This document shows, piece after piece, positions 1-7,989 of a stretch of 64,000 nt of DNA; the stretch's first letter is position 1; each line of letters opens with the position of its first letter. Source of the stretch: Actinobacteria bacterium UBA2272 (GTDB taxonomy: Bacteria > Actinomycetota > Coriobacteriia > Anaerosomatales > Anaerosomataceae). The position numbers were made by a program, and so were the translations under genes. Location of the stretch: assembly GCA_002347725.1 (NCBI GenBank), contig DDXA01000004.1, positions 248,001 through 312,000 on the forward strand, written 5' to 3'. The notes below the pieces were generated by a model. That model saw only the letters and a program-made list of their open reading frames with translations, was not told the DNA's origin and did not search any database.

Positions 1-476
1 CATCGCCGTACCTGTTCGGGAACCTCGTGGACGCGATCGCGCACGTGGCGGAGGCCGACAAGCTCAACCGCCGCCTGTTCGCTCTCGCGTTCGCTCCCAC
101 ACTCGGCCGCTCGGGCTTCCTGCCGGCGTCGGACGGCGTCGTTCCGCGGGCGCCCGCGAGGGTGAACCTCCTGCTCACGGAACGCTACCGGCGTGCGAGA
201 CGCCGCGCGATCCGGCGCGGGGCGCGCGTGGGCGACGCGACCGGATGGCTCCCCCGGGATGTCCGCCTCACCGCGGTCCAGGACGCGTACCTGCACCTGA
301 CGCCGCATACGCGTGATCGGGTTTCGAAGCTCGGACGGGGATTCGCCGTGCCCGAGGTGCGCGTGGTCCACGCGCCGGTCCACGATATCGAGACGATCCT
401 GCACGTGGCCACGGTCCTGCAGGCGAGCGACCCCGCCTACGAGACCGGCGCATATCTGCCCAGACTAGCCGAGTAG
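1..476 (+). CDS. C-terminal part of an unidentified protein (gene enters from the left edge)
   Basis: An open frame runs from base 3 to a TAG at 474-476 without a convincing start, so this is the 3' end of a gene beginning outside the window. About 158 residues are visible. They are rich in Arg and Ala and soluble-looking, with a basic stretch near RRARRRAIRRG and an ending of PRLAE. No domain is recognised. The last 12 bases overlap the 3' end of galU tail to tail, so the two genes converge with no room for a separate terminator. Function unknown. Confidence 0.55.
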   Translation, partial: SPYLFGNLVDAIAHVAEADKLNRRLFALAFAPTLGRSGFLPASDGVVPRAPARVNLLLTERYRRARRRAIRRGARVGDATGWLPRDVRLTAVQDAYLHLTPHTRDRVSKLGRGFAVPEVRVVHAPVHDIETILHVATVLQASDPAYETGAYLPRLAE

Positions 477-1316
477 GCGCTCGAGGTTCTCCCGCAGTTG
501 CGCCCCGAACTCCTCGGTCTCGAGCGCGAGCGCGACGTTGGTCTCGATCCACGACAGTATGTTGCCGGTGTCGTAGCCCTGACAGTCCATGGTGACCGCG
601 AAGACGTCCTCGCTCTTAAGGAGCTCACGCAGCGCGTCGGTCAGCTGGATCTCGCCGCCCCGTCCCGCTTCGATGTGCGGGAGGATCTCCATGACCTTCG
701 GCGTGAGCAGATAGCGGCCGAAGATCGCCATGTTGCTCGGCGCCTCGTTCACGGGCGGCTTCTCGACAAGATCGGTGAGCTTCCACACACCGGGCTCGAC
801 CTCGTGGCCGGCGATCACGCCGTAGCGGCTCACGTACTGCTGTTCCACCGGCTCGACCGCGAGAACGGAGGCGCCGTACTTGTCGTGGACCTCCTTGAGC
901 CGCGACAGACAGCCATGTCCGGGCACGATGACATCACCGAGGAGCACGAAGAACGGCTCGTCGAGCGTGTGCGGAGCGCCACACAAGACCGCGTGGCCGA
1001 GACCGCGCGGGCGGCCCTGGCGCACGTAGAAGACGTTGGCGAGCTCGGGGATGTTGCGGATCTGGCGCAGCTTGTCGGTACTGCCCGAGCGCTCGAGCAG
1101 GTCCTCGAGCTCAACCGAGCGATCGAAGTGGTCCTCGATGGCGCGCTTGCCGCGACCCGTGATCATGAGGATGTCGTCGACGCCGGCCGCGACCGCCTCT
1201 TCTACGACGTACTGGATGACCGGTTTGCCCACAACCGGCAGCATCTCCTTCGGCTGCTCCTTGGTGGCCGGCAAGAACCGCGTCCCAAGCCCCGCAGCCG
1301 GGATGATCGCCTTCAT
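465..1316 (-). CDS. galU: UTP--glucose-1-phosphate uridylyltransferase
   Basis: It makes UDP-glucose from UTP and glucose-1-phosphate in the cytoplasm, feeding cell-envelope glycan synthesis. The 283-residue protein starts with the nucleotidyltransferase signature IIPAAGLGTRFLPATK (residues 4-19), followed by KEMLPVVGKPVIQY and the VEKP substrate loop. Its length is normal for bacterial GalU. It lies downstream of a polytopic membrane protein that resembles lipid-linked-sugar glycosyltransferases, which would fit a shared envelope role, though the link is only positional. The start ATG at 1316 is the family start. Confidence 0.96.
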   Translation of the reverse strand: MKAIIPAAGLGTRFLPATKEQPKEMLPVVGKPVIQYVVEEAVAAGVDDILMITGRGKRAIEDHFDRSVELEDLLERSGSTDKLRQIRNIPELANVFYVRQGRPRGLGHAVLCGAPHTLDEPFFVLLGDVIVPGHGCLSRLKEVHDKYGASVLAVEPVEQQYVSRYGVIAGHEVEPGVWKLTDLVEKPPVNEAPSNMAIFGRYLLTPKVMEILPHIEAGRGGEIQLTDALRELLKSEDVFAVTMDCQGYDTGNILSWIETNVALALETEEFGAQLRENLERLLG

Positions 1317-1391
1317 GAGTCGCCTACTTCCAAGAGAATCGACATGGACGTGTCCCGCGCTCCGGGCACACGTCCCCGATAACGAATTCGG

Positions 1392-1411
1392 GGCGCGGGA
1401 TCACCCGCGCC
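1392..1411 (-). terminator. Hairpin between the membrane protein gene and galU
   Basis: A perfect 8-bp GC-rich inverted repeat (GGCGCGGG / CCCGCGCC) with a 4-base loop lies in the 127-base gap after the stop at 1444. There is no strong U-run on the 3' side, so it may be a weak terminator, a processing or stability hairpin, or chance in a GC-rich gap. Confidence 0.35.
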
Positions 1412-1443
1412 ACCCCACCACCCTACACCACGGTCACGGAACG

Positions 1444-3000
1444 TCAATCGTGAGCAGGTGACACAAGAAGCAGCGCCGTGCCGATGAGCGCCAGCGGCAT
1501 CACGTGCTGACCCCAGTAACTGCTGCTCGGTCCCACCACGAGGTAGAAGAGCAACCAGAACGCCGGCAGCGAGGCCGCCAGCAACGCCAGCCACTTGTCC
1601 CGTCGTAGCGCGTACCACAGGCCAACGATCCCAAGCGGCAGGAAGACCGCCGCCGGGAAGGCGAACATGCCGTACGGGAACATCATGTAGCTCGTGGCGG
1701 GCAGCACTTTCACCTCGAGTGGACGGCCCATGTTCTTCACGAGGAACGCTCCCCCGTCCGTACCGGTGGCCGCATCCGAGATGATGCTCTGTGCCGCACC
1801 GTAATGCACGAAAAGGGCGACGCCGAAGATCGCTAGCAACACCACGCCCGCTACGACGGCTTTCCGCGCGGACGCATCCTTCCGGGCAGCCACGAGAGCT
1901 CCCACAATCAGGATGACGAGCCAGACCACCATCACCTCGCGCAGAAGTGTGGCCAGAAGCGCGAAGCACATAGCCACGACGAGATGCTTCCGGGACAGAG
2001 CGAACACGCTCGCCAACACCGCAAGCGCCGTCCACCAGTCATGCTGGAACACGTTCAGCCACACGGTGGAGAGCAGCATGACGGGATACAGCACCACTCC
2101 CAGGAAGACCGCGCCCTCACCCACGTGCTCACGAAACGCCCGGTATGCGAGGACCAGGACCGATGCGGCAGCGACCATCGAGAACGTCACGACAGACACC
2201 GCACCGCCGAAGAAGGCCATCGCCCGCCAGATCCAGAACATCCACGGCTGCCGAATGAGGAACGGACTGCCCCAGTTCGTCGTGAACCCGGTCTCATCGA
2301 AGGCGTCTTCATTGATGAGCCGCACATCATGACTCGCCGAGTAGAAGTACGCATCGTAGTACGGATCTCCGTCGACCATCCGGTGGACCGTCCGCACGTT
2401 GATCATGTAGTCGATCGCGTACTCGCCGTCTTTCGGCTCGGTTCTGACCAGGTCGCGCAACGGCTCCGTGGCCGGCCACGCGGTCGCGACGAATCCAAGT
2501 GTCACAACGCCGATCGCGGCCCAGCCCACCAGGCGTCGAACGTCCCTGCCCGCGGGTACGATGTGCGGCAACCGGTTCATACCGAGGACCACGAGCGGCG
2601 TCACGAGCGTGCCGGCAAGCACCACGAGCACCCAGCCGGTGCTGCCCCCCGACACGACCGGGTTCGCCTGGAGCATCGGGATGATCGTGGCGGTATAGAG
2701 ACTGCCCGTGACATCCACGTTGGCGTACGGCGGCATCGCCTGCAGCGCGCTCGTGAGCGACCGCACCGAGAACACCGTGCTAGCTGCCGCCGAGCCCAGG
2801 AACCCCGCCGCGACCCCGGCGATGAGTCCGGTCGTGTCGTCGCGCGCGATCAGCCAGACGATGGCACCGGCGATCATCGGCACCATGATGATCGGTGCGA
2901 TCGCCCAGTAGGCGAGCAGCAGAACGAACGTCACGATACCCGCGAGGGACGCGAGCACGACCCGCGCGACGCTGACGCCGGCGACGCTACGAGAGCCCAC
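1444..3000 (-). CDS. Polytopic membrane protein, GT-C glycosyltransferase-like
   Basis: About 518 residues with roughly 11-12 hydrophobic segments. A large extracytoplasmic loop holds short aromatic and acidic motifs (GDPYYDAYFY, TNWGSPFLIRQPW) between TM segments 4 and 5. That topology and the acidic/Tyr motif after a hydrophobic region resemble GT-C polyprenyl-sugar-dependent glycosyltransferases (GT87 or DUF2029-like), but no diagnostic motif is certain. The GTG start at 3000 overlaps the hemL 3' end by 14 bases, so it is translationally coupled to the heme operon or simply packed against it. The next gene downstream is galU. A transporter-like function cannot be excluded. Confidence 0.6.
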   Translation of the reverse strand: MGSRSVAGVSVARVVLASLAGIVTFVLLLAYWAIAPIIMVPMIAGAIVWLIARDDTTGLIAGVAAGFLGSAAASTVFSVRSLTSALQAMPPYANVDVTGSLYTATIIPMLQANPVVSGGSTGWVLVVLAGTLVTPLVVLGMNRLPHIVPAGRDVRRLVGWAAIGVVTLGFVATAWPATEPLRDLVRTEPKDGEYAIDYMINVRTVHRMVDGDPYYDAYFYSASHDVRLINEDAFDETGFTTNWGSPFLIRQPWMFWIWRAMAFFGGAVSVVTFSMVAAASVLVLAYRAFREHVGEGAVFLGVVLYPVMLLSTVWLNVFQHDWWTALAVLASVFALSRKHLVVAMCFALLATLLREVMVVWLVILIVGALVAARKDASARKAVVAGVVLLAIFGVALFVHYGAAQSIISDAATGTDGGAFLVKNMGRPLEVKVLPATSYMMFPYGMFAFPAAVFLPLGIVGLWYALRRDKWLALLAASLPAFWLLFYLVVGPSSSYWGQHVMPLALIGTALLLVSPAHD

Positions 3001-4273
3001 TGAGCACCTCGGCAGCAGCGGTGGTCATCGCGTCGATGTCGGCATCCGAGTGAGCCATACCGACGAACGTCGCCTCGAACTGACTCGGCGCAAGTACGAA
3101 GCCCCGGTCGAGCATCCCGCGGAAGTACGCGCCAAAACGCTCGGTGTCGCTCGTGGATGCGGTGGGCCAGTCGACGACCTCGGCCGATGTGAAGAACATG
3201 CACGCCATCGCCCCAACGCGGGTGAGACACGCCTCCACGCCAGAGGCGACAAGCGCGGTCCGCAGCCCCGCCTCGAGACGCGCGCCCTTGCGCTCGAGCT
3301 CGGCGTAGACGCCGGGCCGGGAGAGCTCGGCGATGAGCGCGAGACCCGCCACCATCGCGATCGGGTTACCCGAGAGCGTGCCCGCCTGGTAGACAGGGCC
3401 GATCGGCGCGAGGTGCTCCATGATCTCGCGCCTTCCGCCAAAGGCGCCGACCGGGAAGCCGCCGCCGATGATCTTGCCGAGTGTGGTGAGGTCGGGCATG
3501 ACGCCGTAGCGCTCCTGCGCGCCGCCGAGCGCCACACGGAATCCAGTGATGACCTCGTCGAAGATGAGCACGGTGCCGTGCGCGTCGCACAGCGCGCGCA
3601 GACCCTCGAGGTAGCCCTCGGCGGGCGGCACGACTCCCATGTTGCCGGCGACCGGCTCCACGATGATGGCCGCCACCTGCTCGGAGTAAGCCGCGAGCGC
3701 CTCACGGACCGCCTCGAGGTCGTTGTACGGCAGCACGATCGTGTCGGCCGTGGCGCCGGCGGTGACTCCGGGCGTCCCGGGGATACCGAGCGTCAGCAGG
3801 CCACTGCCGGCGGCCACGAGCAGCGCATCCGAGTGACCGTGGTAGTTGCCGTCGAACTTGATGAACTTGTCCCGACCGGTGTAGCCGCGGGCCAGACGGA
3901 TGGCGCTCATGGTGGCCTCGGTACCGCTCGAGACCATGCGCACCATCTCGATGGATGGCACCGCCGCGATGACCGCCTCGGCAGCGCGCACCTCGATCTC
4001 GGTGGGAGCGCCGTAGCTCGTGCCCCGGTCCAACTGCTCACGCACGGCGTCGAGCACCACGTCGGGCGCGTGGCCGAGGATCATCGGGCCCCATGAGGCC
4101 ACGAAGTCGATGTACTCGTTCCCGTCGGCGTCCCACACGCGCGAGCCCTTGGCGCGCTCGTAGAAGATCGGATCGGTACCCACGCTTCGGAACGCCCGGA
4201 CCGGCGAGTTCACGCCACCGGGGATCACGCGTTGCGCGCGGGCGAACAGGTCCGAGGAGTGTGCGTGCTGCAT
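2987..4273 (-). CDS. hemL: Glutamate-1-semialdehyde 2,1-aminomutase
   Basis: It converts glutamate-1-semialdehyde to 5-aminolevulinate, the second step of the C5 tetrapyrrole route started by HemA in this cluster. The 428-residue class-III PLP aminotransferase has the N-terminal motif FARAQRVIPGGVNSPVRAF, the PLP-binding GTEATMSAIRLAR segment and IFDEVITGFR, and the Schiff-base Lys lies in TLGKIIGGGFPVGAFGG. The ATG at 4273 is preferred over an in-frame start 36 bases upstream because AGGGGG lies 10 bases before it and family homology begins there. It is the last heme gene of the cluster, 66 bases after ahbAB. Confidence 0.97.
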   Translation of the reverse strand: MQHAHSSDLFARAQRVIPGGVNSPVRAFRSVGTDPIFYERAKGSRVWDADGNEYIDFVASWGPMILGHAPDVVLDAVREQLDRGTSYGAPTEIEVRAAEAVIAAVPSIEMVRMVSSGTEATMSAIRLARGYTGRDKFIKFDGNYHGHSDALLVAAGSGLLTLGIPGTPGVTAGATADTIVLPYNDLEAVREALAAYSEQVAAIIVEPVAGNMGVVPPAEGYLEGLRALCDAHGTVLIFDEVITGFRVALGGAQERYGVMPDLTTLGKIIGGGFPVGAFGGRREIMEHLAPIGPVYQAGTLSGNPIAMVAGLALIAELSRPGVYAELERKGARLEAGLRTALVASGVEACLTRVGAMACMFFTSAEVVDWPTASTSDTERFGAYFRGMLDRGFVLAPSQFEATFVGMAHSDADIDAMTTAAAEVLSGLS

Positions 4274-4339
4274 GTCCGGAAAACCCCCTAGGGAGTCGGG
4301 AACGGCCAAAAGCAGAGTATATCAGCCCGCCTTGGCCGA

Positions 4340-5326
4340 CTACTCGCCGTCCGCGAAGTACCGCATGGGCGCGCGTTTGAACTCCTGGACCGGATAGAGC
4401 ACGCGCGGCGGCTCGAGGTCGCTCGCCACCCGGATGCGGTCCACCGTCCGGTCGAGGGCGGCCCGATCGGCCACTTCGACGAGCGCAAGTACCGCGATTC
4501 CCGCACCGGGCACGCGGCGCGTGAAGCAGTGCAGCACCTCGGGAAACGAACCGATGACCTCCCCGTGCGACGCGTGCTCGTCCGGACACAGCCACACGGT
4601 GAGCGCCAGCCGCAGAGGATCCTCGCGCGTGCGAAGCGTGGCCTCGATGCCCCGAAGATCGCCGGCGGAGACCAGCGACTGCACCTGACCGAGCGCCCCG
4701 CGCTCGTCGATGTCGTACCCGCACTCGCCCAGCGTGATCGCAAGGTCCGAGAACGGACGCTGTACGAGCGGGAACTCGCCCTGAAGCAGCCGCACGAGTG
4801 CCTTCTCGTCGCGGGACAGCGCGACGTCCTGCCCTGTGGATGCGGGTCCGGGCAGCTCGGGCGCACCCTCGGCGTCAAACGTCCCCGTCACTTTGAACGC
4901 CTCGTCCGGCAGCACGCGGTAGCGGTCGGCCGCCGAGACCCGTCCGGCGATCTCGGCCTCGGCGACCTCGAGACGCACACGTGACGGCGCGAGGATCGCG
5001 TACCACAGCGGATAGCGGTCCTCCATCTCGAACGCGTGCGTCACGCCCGGCAGCGTGCCGAGATGCGCCGCAGCCGCCTCGATCCGGTCCTCGGGAACCG
5101 CGACCGCACCGAGCGCCGCCTCGTAGCCGAACGCGCAGGGCGTGAAAGCCGCGCCGATGCGCACGATCACGCGCTCGGCCCGGAGGTCGCGAAGCGCCGA
5201 GATGACGTCGTCCTCGGACATACCCACGCGCGCGCCGAGATCGGCGTACGGACGCAGCGAAAGTGGTAGGCCCTCGGCGAGCGCGGTGACAAGCCGAGAG
5301 GCGGTCTCGTCGAGCTGGTGGCGCAT
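4340..5326 (-). CDS. ahbAB: Siroheme decarboxylase, fused AhbA-AhbB
   Basis: It decarboxylates siroheme to 12,18-didecarboxysiroheme in the alternative (Ahb) heme pathway. The 328 residues form two tandem copies of the AsnC/Lrp-like siroheme decarboxylase unit, each a winged helix followed by an alpha-beta sandwich. Copy 1 is residues 1-160 (LSLRPYADLGARVGMSEDDV, then PLWYAI). Copy 2 is about 185-328 (PLVQRPFSDLAITLGECG). In most organisms AhbA and AhbB are separate proteins of about 150-170 residues, so this looks like a fusion. GGAGG 5 bases upstream favours the second of two adjacent ATGs. It sits between ahbD and hemL, and its start overlaps the end of ahbD. Confidence 0.85.
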   Translation of the reverse strand: MRHQLDETASRLVTALAEGLPLSLRPYADLGARVGMSEDDVISALRDLRAERVIVRIGAAFTPCAFGYEAALGAVAVPEDRIEAAAAHLGTLPGVTHAFEMEDRYPLWYAILAPSRVRLEVAEAEIAGRVSAADRYRVLPDEAFKVTGTFDAEGAPELPGPASTGQDVALSRDEKALVRLLQGEFPLVQRPFSDLAITLGECGYDIDERGALGQVQSLVSAGDLRGIEATLRTREDPLRLALTVWLCPDEHASHGEVIGSFPEVLHCFTRRVPGAGIAVLALVEVADRAALDRTVDRIRVASDLEPPRVLYPVQEFKRAPMRYFADGE

Positions 5327-5363
5327 CATGTCCTCCAGGGCCGGCAGCGGCCCCAAGCATCGG

Positions 5364-6773
5364 TCAGACGTCGGTCTCGTCGCACGCACCGGTCCAGCCG
5401 GGCGGCTCGTAGATGCAGTACGGCTCGGCCTCGAGGTAGTCGCCGGTGATCTCGAGCGCACGCGCGCGGCACCCGCCGCAGACGGCCTTGTATTCGCACG
5501 CGCCGCACTTACCCTTGAGCAGCGAGTAGTCGCGCAGGTCGTTGAAGACCTGCGAGTCGGTCCAGATCTGCGAGAACGGCCGGTCCTTGACGTTGCCGAG
5601 CTGCATGTCGAAGTAGCCGCACGGCTGCAAGTCGCCGGTGTGGCTGATGAAGCAGAACGTGATGCCGCCGAGGCACCCGCGCGTCATCGCGTCCAGACCG
5701 TACTCCTCGCGTGTGACCTTCTTGCCCTCGGCCTTTGCGAGCTGCCGGATGATCCGGTAGTAGTGCGGCGAGTCGGTGGGCTTGAAGTGCAGCGGACTCG
5801 TCTTCTGGCGGTGGTACGCCCAGGTCAGCACCTTCTCGTACTCCTCGGGCGGCAGTTCCTTGTCGAGCAGGTCGCTCCCCCTGCCCGTCGGCACGAGCAT
5901 GAAGATGTGGAACGCATCGATGCCGAGGGACTCGGCCAGATCGTGCACGGCCTCGACCTTGGTGTGGTTGAGCGTGGTGACCGTCATGTTGATCTGCACG
6001 CCGATGCCGTGGCGCTTGGCGATCTTGATGCCCTCGATCGAAGCATCGAAACAGCCCTCCTGGCCGCGGAACGCGTCGTGCTCGTCGGCCGTGGGGAAGT
6101 CGATCGAGACCGAGATGCGCGGGATCTTGTGCTCGGCCATCTTGGCTGCGATGTCCTCGGTGATGAGCGTGGCGTTGGTGCCGATGACCGGCATGGCGCC
6201 CTTCTCGTGGGCGTAGTCCACGATCTCCCAGATGTCGGGCCGCATGAGCGGCTCGCCGCCGGTCAGGATGATGATCGGGTTGGAGATGGTGACGATGTCG
6301 TCGATGACCTCTTTGATCTTGTCGAGCGACAGCTCCCCCTCGTAGTGGCCGAACTCGGCCGCCGCGCGACAGTGCGCGCACGAGAGGTTGCAGGAGCGCG
6401 TTATCTCCCACGCGATGATGCGCGGCGCCTTGATGCCGGTGCGCGCCTCATACGCGAGCGCCGCAGGCCCGCCGCCCGGGCGGAAGCCCACCGAGCGCGC
6501 CCCGCCGTGACGCTGACGGTCGTCCGGACCGCCGGGGTGACCGCCAGGGTGGCCGGACGGCGCAGGATGACCGGAGCGTTCCGCTTCCGAAGGCCGAACG
6601 CGAAGGTCATCCTGCGCGTCCGCACCACCAACAGGCATCCCGACGGCGGCCTGCCCGCAGCCGGCCATCGCATCGGCGATCTCCTGCTCGGTGAGCGTGC
6701 CCTCGTCCTCGCCGAACTCGCCTTCGAGATCGAGGTCGGGCCTGGCGTCGGCGTTGCCTACGTTGTCAGCCAT
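5364..6773 (-). CDS. ahbD: Radical SAM heme b synthase (AhbD)
   Basis: It is predicted to convert Fe-coproporphyrin III to heme b by oxidative decarboxylation of two propionates, the last step of siroheme-dependent heme synthesis. Radical SAM cysteines are C128, C132 and C135 in the context WEITRSCNLSCAHCRA, which matches AhbD rather than AhbC (whose motif ends HCYA). An auxiliary cluster region near the C terminus reads CGACEYKAVCGGCRARA, and RGCLGGITFC precedes it. TGGEPL is the SAM-binding GGE motif. Residues 1-115 are an unusual acidic then Gly/His/Pro-rich extension not seen in typical family members. Its ATG overlaps the hemB stop (TAATG), so the two are coupled. AhbC was not found in the window. 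Confidence 0.85.
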   Translation of the reverse strand: MADNVGNADARPDLDLEGEFGEDEGTLTEQEIADAMAGCGQAAVGMPVGGADAQDDLRVRPSEAERSGHPAPSGHPGGHPGGPDDRQRHGGARSVGFRPGGGPAALAYEARTGIKAPRIIAWEITRSCNLSCAHCRAAAEFGHYEGELSLDKIKEVIDDIVTISNPIIILTGGEPLMRPDIWEIVDYAHEKGAMPVIGTNATLITEDIAAKMAEHKIPRISVSIDFPTADEHDAFRGQEGCFDASIEGIKIAKRHGIGVQINMTVTTLNHTKVEAVHDLAESLGIDAFHIFMLVPTGRGSDLLDKELPPEEYEKVLTWAYHRQKTSPLHFKPTDSPHYYRIIRQLAKAEGKKVTREEYGLDAMTRGCLGGITFCFISHTGDLQPCGYFDMQLGNVKDRPFSQIWTDSQVFNDLRDYSLLKGKCGACEYKAVCGGCRARALEITGDYLEAEPYCIYEPPGWTGACDETDV

Positions 6774-7756
6774 TACTCGCCTTCCTTGAGCCAGCGCGCG
6801 GCGTCCTTTGCGTGGTACGTGAGGATGAGGTCGGCACCGGCACGCTTGAAGCCGGTGAGCGTCTCAAGCACCACACGGCGCTCGTCGATCCAGCCGTTGG
6901 CGGCGGCGGCCTTCACCATCGCGTACTCGCCGCTCACGTTGTAGGCGGCGGTCGGGTACCCGAACTCGTCCTTCACCCGGCGGATGATGTCCATGTACGC
7001 CAGCGCCGGCTTGACCATCACGATGTCGGCGCCCTCGGCTATGTCGAGCGCGGTCTCCCGAAGCGCCTCCTCGGTGTTGGCCGCATCCATCTGGTAGGCG
7101 CGGCGATCGCCAAAGGCCGGGGCGCTGTCGGCGGCGTCGCGGAACGGGCCGTAATACGCGCTCGCGTACTTGGCCGAGTACGCCATGATCGGGATGTCGC
7201 CGTGGCCCTCGGCATCGAGCGCCGCACGGATGGCGGCCACTCGGCCGTCCATCATGTCCGAGGGCGCCACCATGTCGGCGCCCGCCTCGGCGTGGCTCAC
7301 GGCCGTGGAGGCGAGCATCTCGAGCGTCACGTCGTTCATGACGCACCCGTGCTCGTCCAGCGCGCCGCAGTGCCCGTGCGAGGTGTACTCGCACATGCAC
7401 ACGTCGGTCACCACCGTGAAGTCCGGGTCGTGCGCCTTGATGACGCGGATCGCCTGCTGCACGATCCCGTCTTCAGCGAACGCGCCGCTGCCCGCCTCGT
7501 CCTTGACGTCAGGGATGCCGAACAGGATGACTGCGGGGATGCCGAGGCTCTTGAGCTCGTCGATCTCGGCGGGAAGCTGGTCGAGCGAGAGGTTGAAGAC
7601 GCCGGGCATCGACGAGACCTCACGGCGCACGTTCGTCCCGAAGACCACGAACAGCGGGTAGATGAAGTCCGCGGCGTCAAGCGACGTCTCGCGCACCATA
7701 GCGCGCAGCGCGGGCGTGCGCCGCAGGCGGCGGGGGCGGTAGGCGGGGAACTCCAT
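6773..7756 (-). CDS. hemB: Delta-aminolevulinic acid dehydratase (porphobilinogen synthase)
   Basis: It condenses two 5-aminolevulinate molecules to porphobilinogen. The 327-residue protein has the zinc-site cysteines in DVCMCEYTSHGHCG (C-x-C-x7-C), so it is the zinc-dependent type. The active-site lysines lie in YSAKYASAYYGPF and MVKPALAYMDII. The ATG at 7756 begins MEFPAYRPRRLRR, the family N terminus, and is preceded by AAGGAA, so a longer in-frame extension is discarded. A tRNA-Ala gene lies 87 bases upstream, and transcription from its promoter could continue into hemB. The 3' end overlaps ahbD by one base pair of the TAATG junction. Confidence 0.97.
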   Translation of the reverse strand: MEFPAYRPRRLRRTPALRAMVRETSLDAADFIYPLFVVFGTNVRREVSSMPGVFNLSLDQLPAEIDELKSLGIPAVILFGIPDVKDEAGSGAFAEDGIVQQAIRVIKAHDPDFTVVTDVCMCEYTSHGHCGALDEHGCVMNDVTLEMLASTAVSHAEAGADMVAPSDMMDGRVAAIRAALDAEGHGDIPIMAYSAKYASAYYGPFRDAADSAPAFGDRRAYQMDAANTEEALRETALDIAEGADIVMVKPALAYMDIIRRVKDEFGYPTAAYNVSGEYAMVKAAAANGWIDERRVVLETLTGFKRAGADLILTYHAKDAARWLKEGE

Positions 7757-7843
7757 GGCGGTTCCTTCCCTCGTGGACGGCACGTTCCTGCCAAACAGTC
7801 GAGGCGCCCCGCACACGGCAGGCCGCCTCGACATCACATCCGA

Positions 7844-7919
7844 TGGTGGAGATGAGCGGGCTCGAACCGCCGACCTCTGCGTTGCGAACGCAGCGCTCTC
7901 CCAGCTGAGCTACATCCCC
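7844..7919 (-). tRNA. tRNA-Ala (anticodon CGC)
   Basis: The 76-nt gene folds as a full cloverleaf. The acceptor GGGGATG pairs with CATCTCC and includes the G3:U70 wobble that is the alanine identity element. The anticodon stem-loop is CTGCG-TTCGCAA-CGCAG, giving anticodon CGC for GCG codons, which suits this high-GC genome. The T-loop is GGTTCGAGCC. Discriminator A73 and a genome-encoded CCA end are present. It lies on the same strand between hemD and hemB. Confidence 0.97.
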
Positions 7920-7960
7920 ATCTGCGCACACGACCGAAGAGGGGCCGAATGCAGATGTAT

Positions 7961-7989
7961 ACAATGCCGAGCGATGCTCGCTTTGTCAA
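7961..7989 (-). promoter_or_regulatory. Candidate promoter for tRNA-Ala and hemB
   Basis: A perfect TTGACA (7984-7989) abuts the hemD stop codon, followed after 17 bases by CATTGT. An overlapping TATACA lies slightly further on at 7956-7961. A transcript starting near 7950 would give the tRNA a leader of about 30 bases. A short inverted repeat (CGAGC-ATC-GCTCG) lies in the spacer. The poor -10 match keeps confidence moderate. Confidence 0.45.

Noticed and set aside
1313..2035. A 240-codon minus-strand frame upstream of galU overlapping the membrane protein
   Set aside because: Different frame from the membrane protein, Arg/Gly-rich without hydrophobic or domain features, so a shadow frame.
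5364..6773. AhbC (12,18-didecarboxysiroheme deacetylase) instead of AhbD
   Set aside because: The radical SAM motif ends HCRA and the C-terminal CGGCRARA pattern matches AhbD; AhbC typically carries an HCYA motif.
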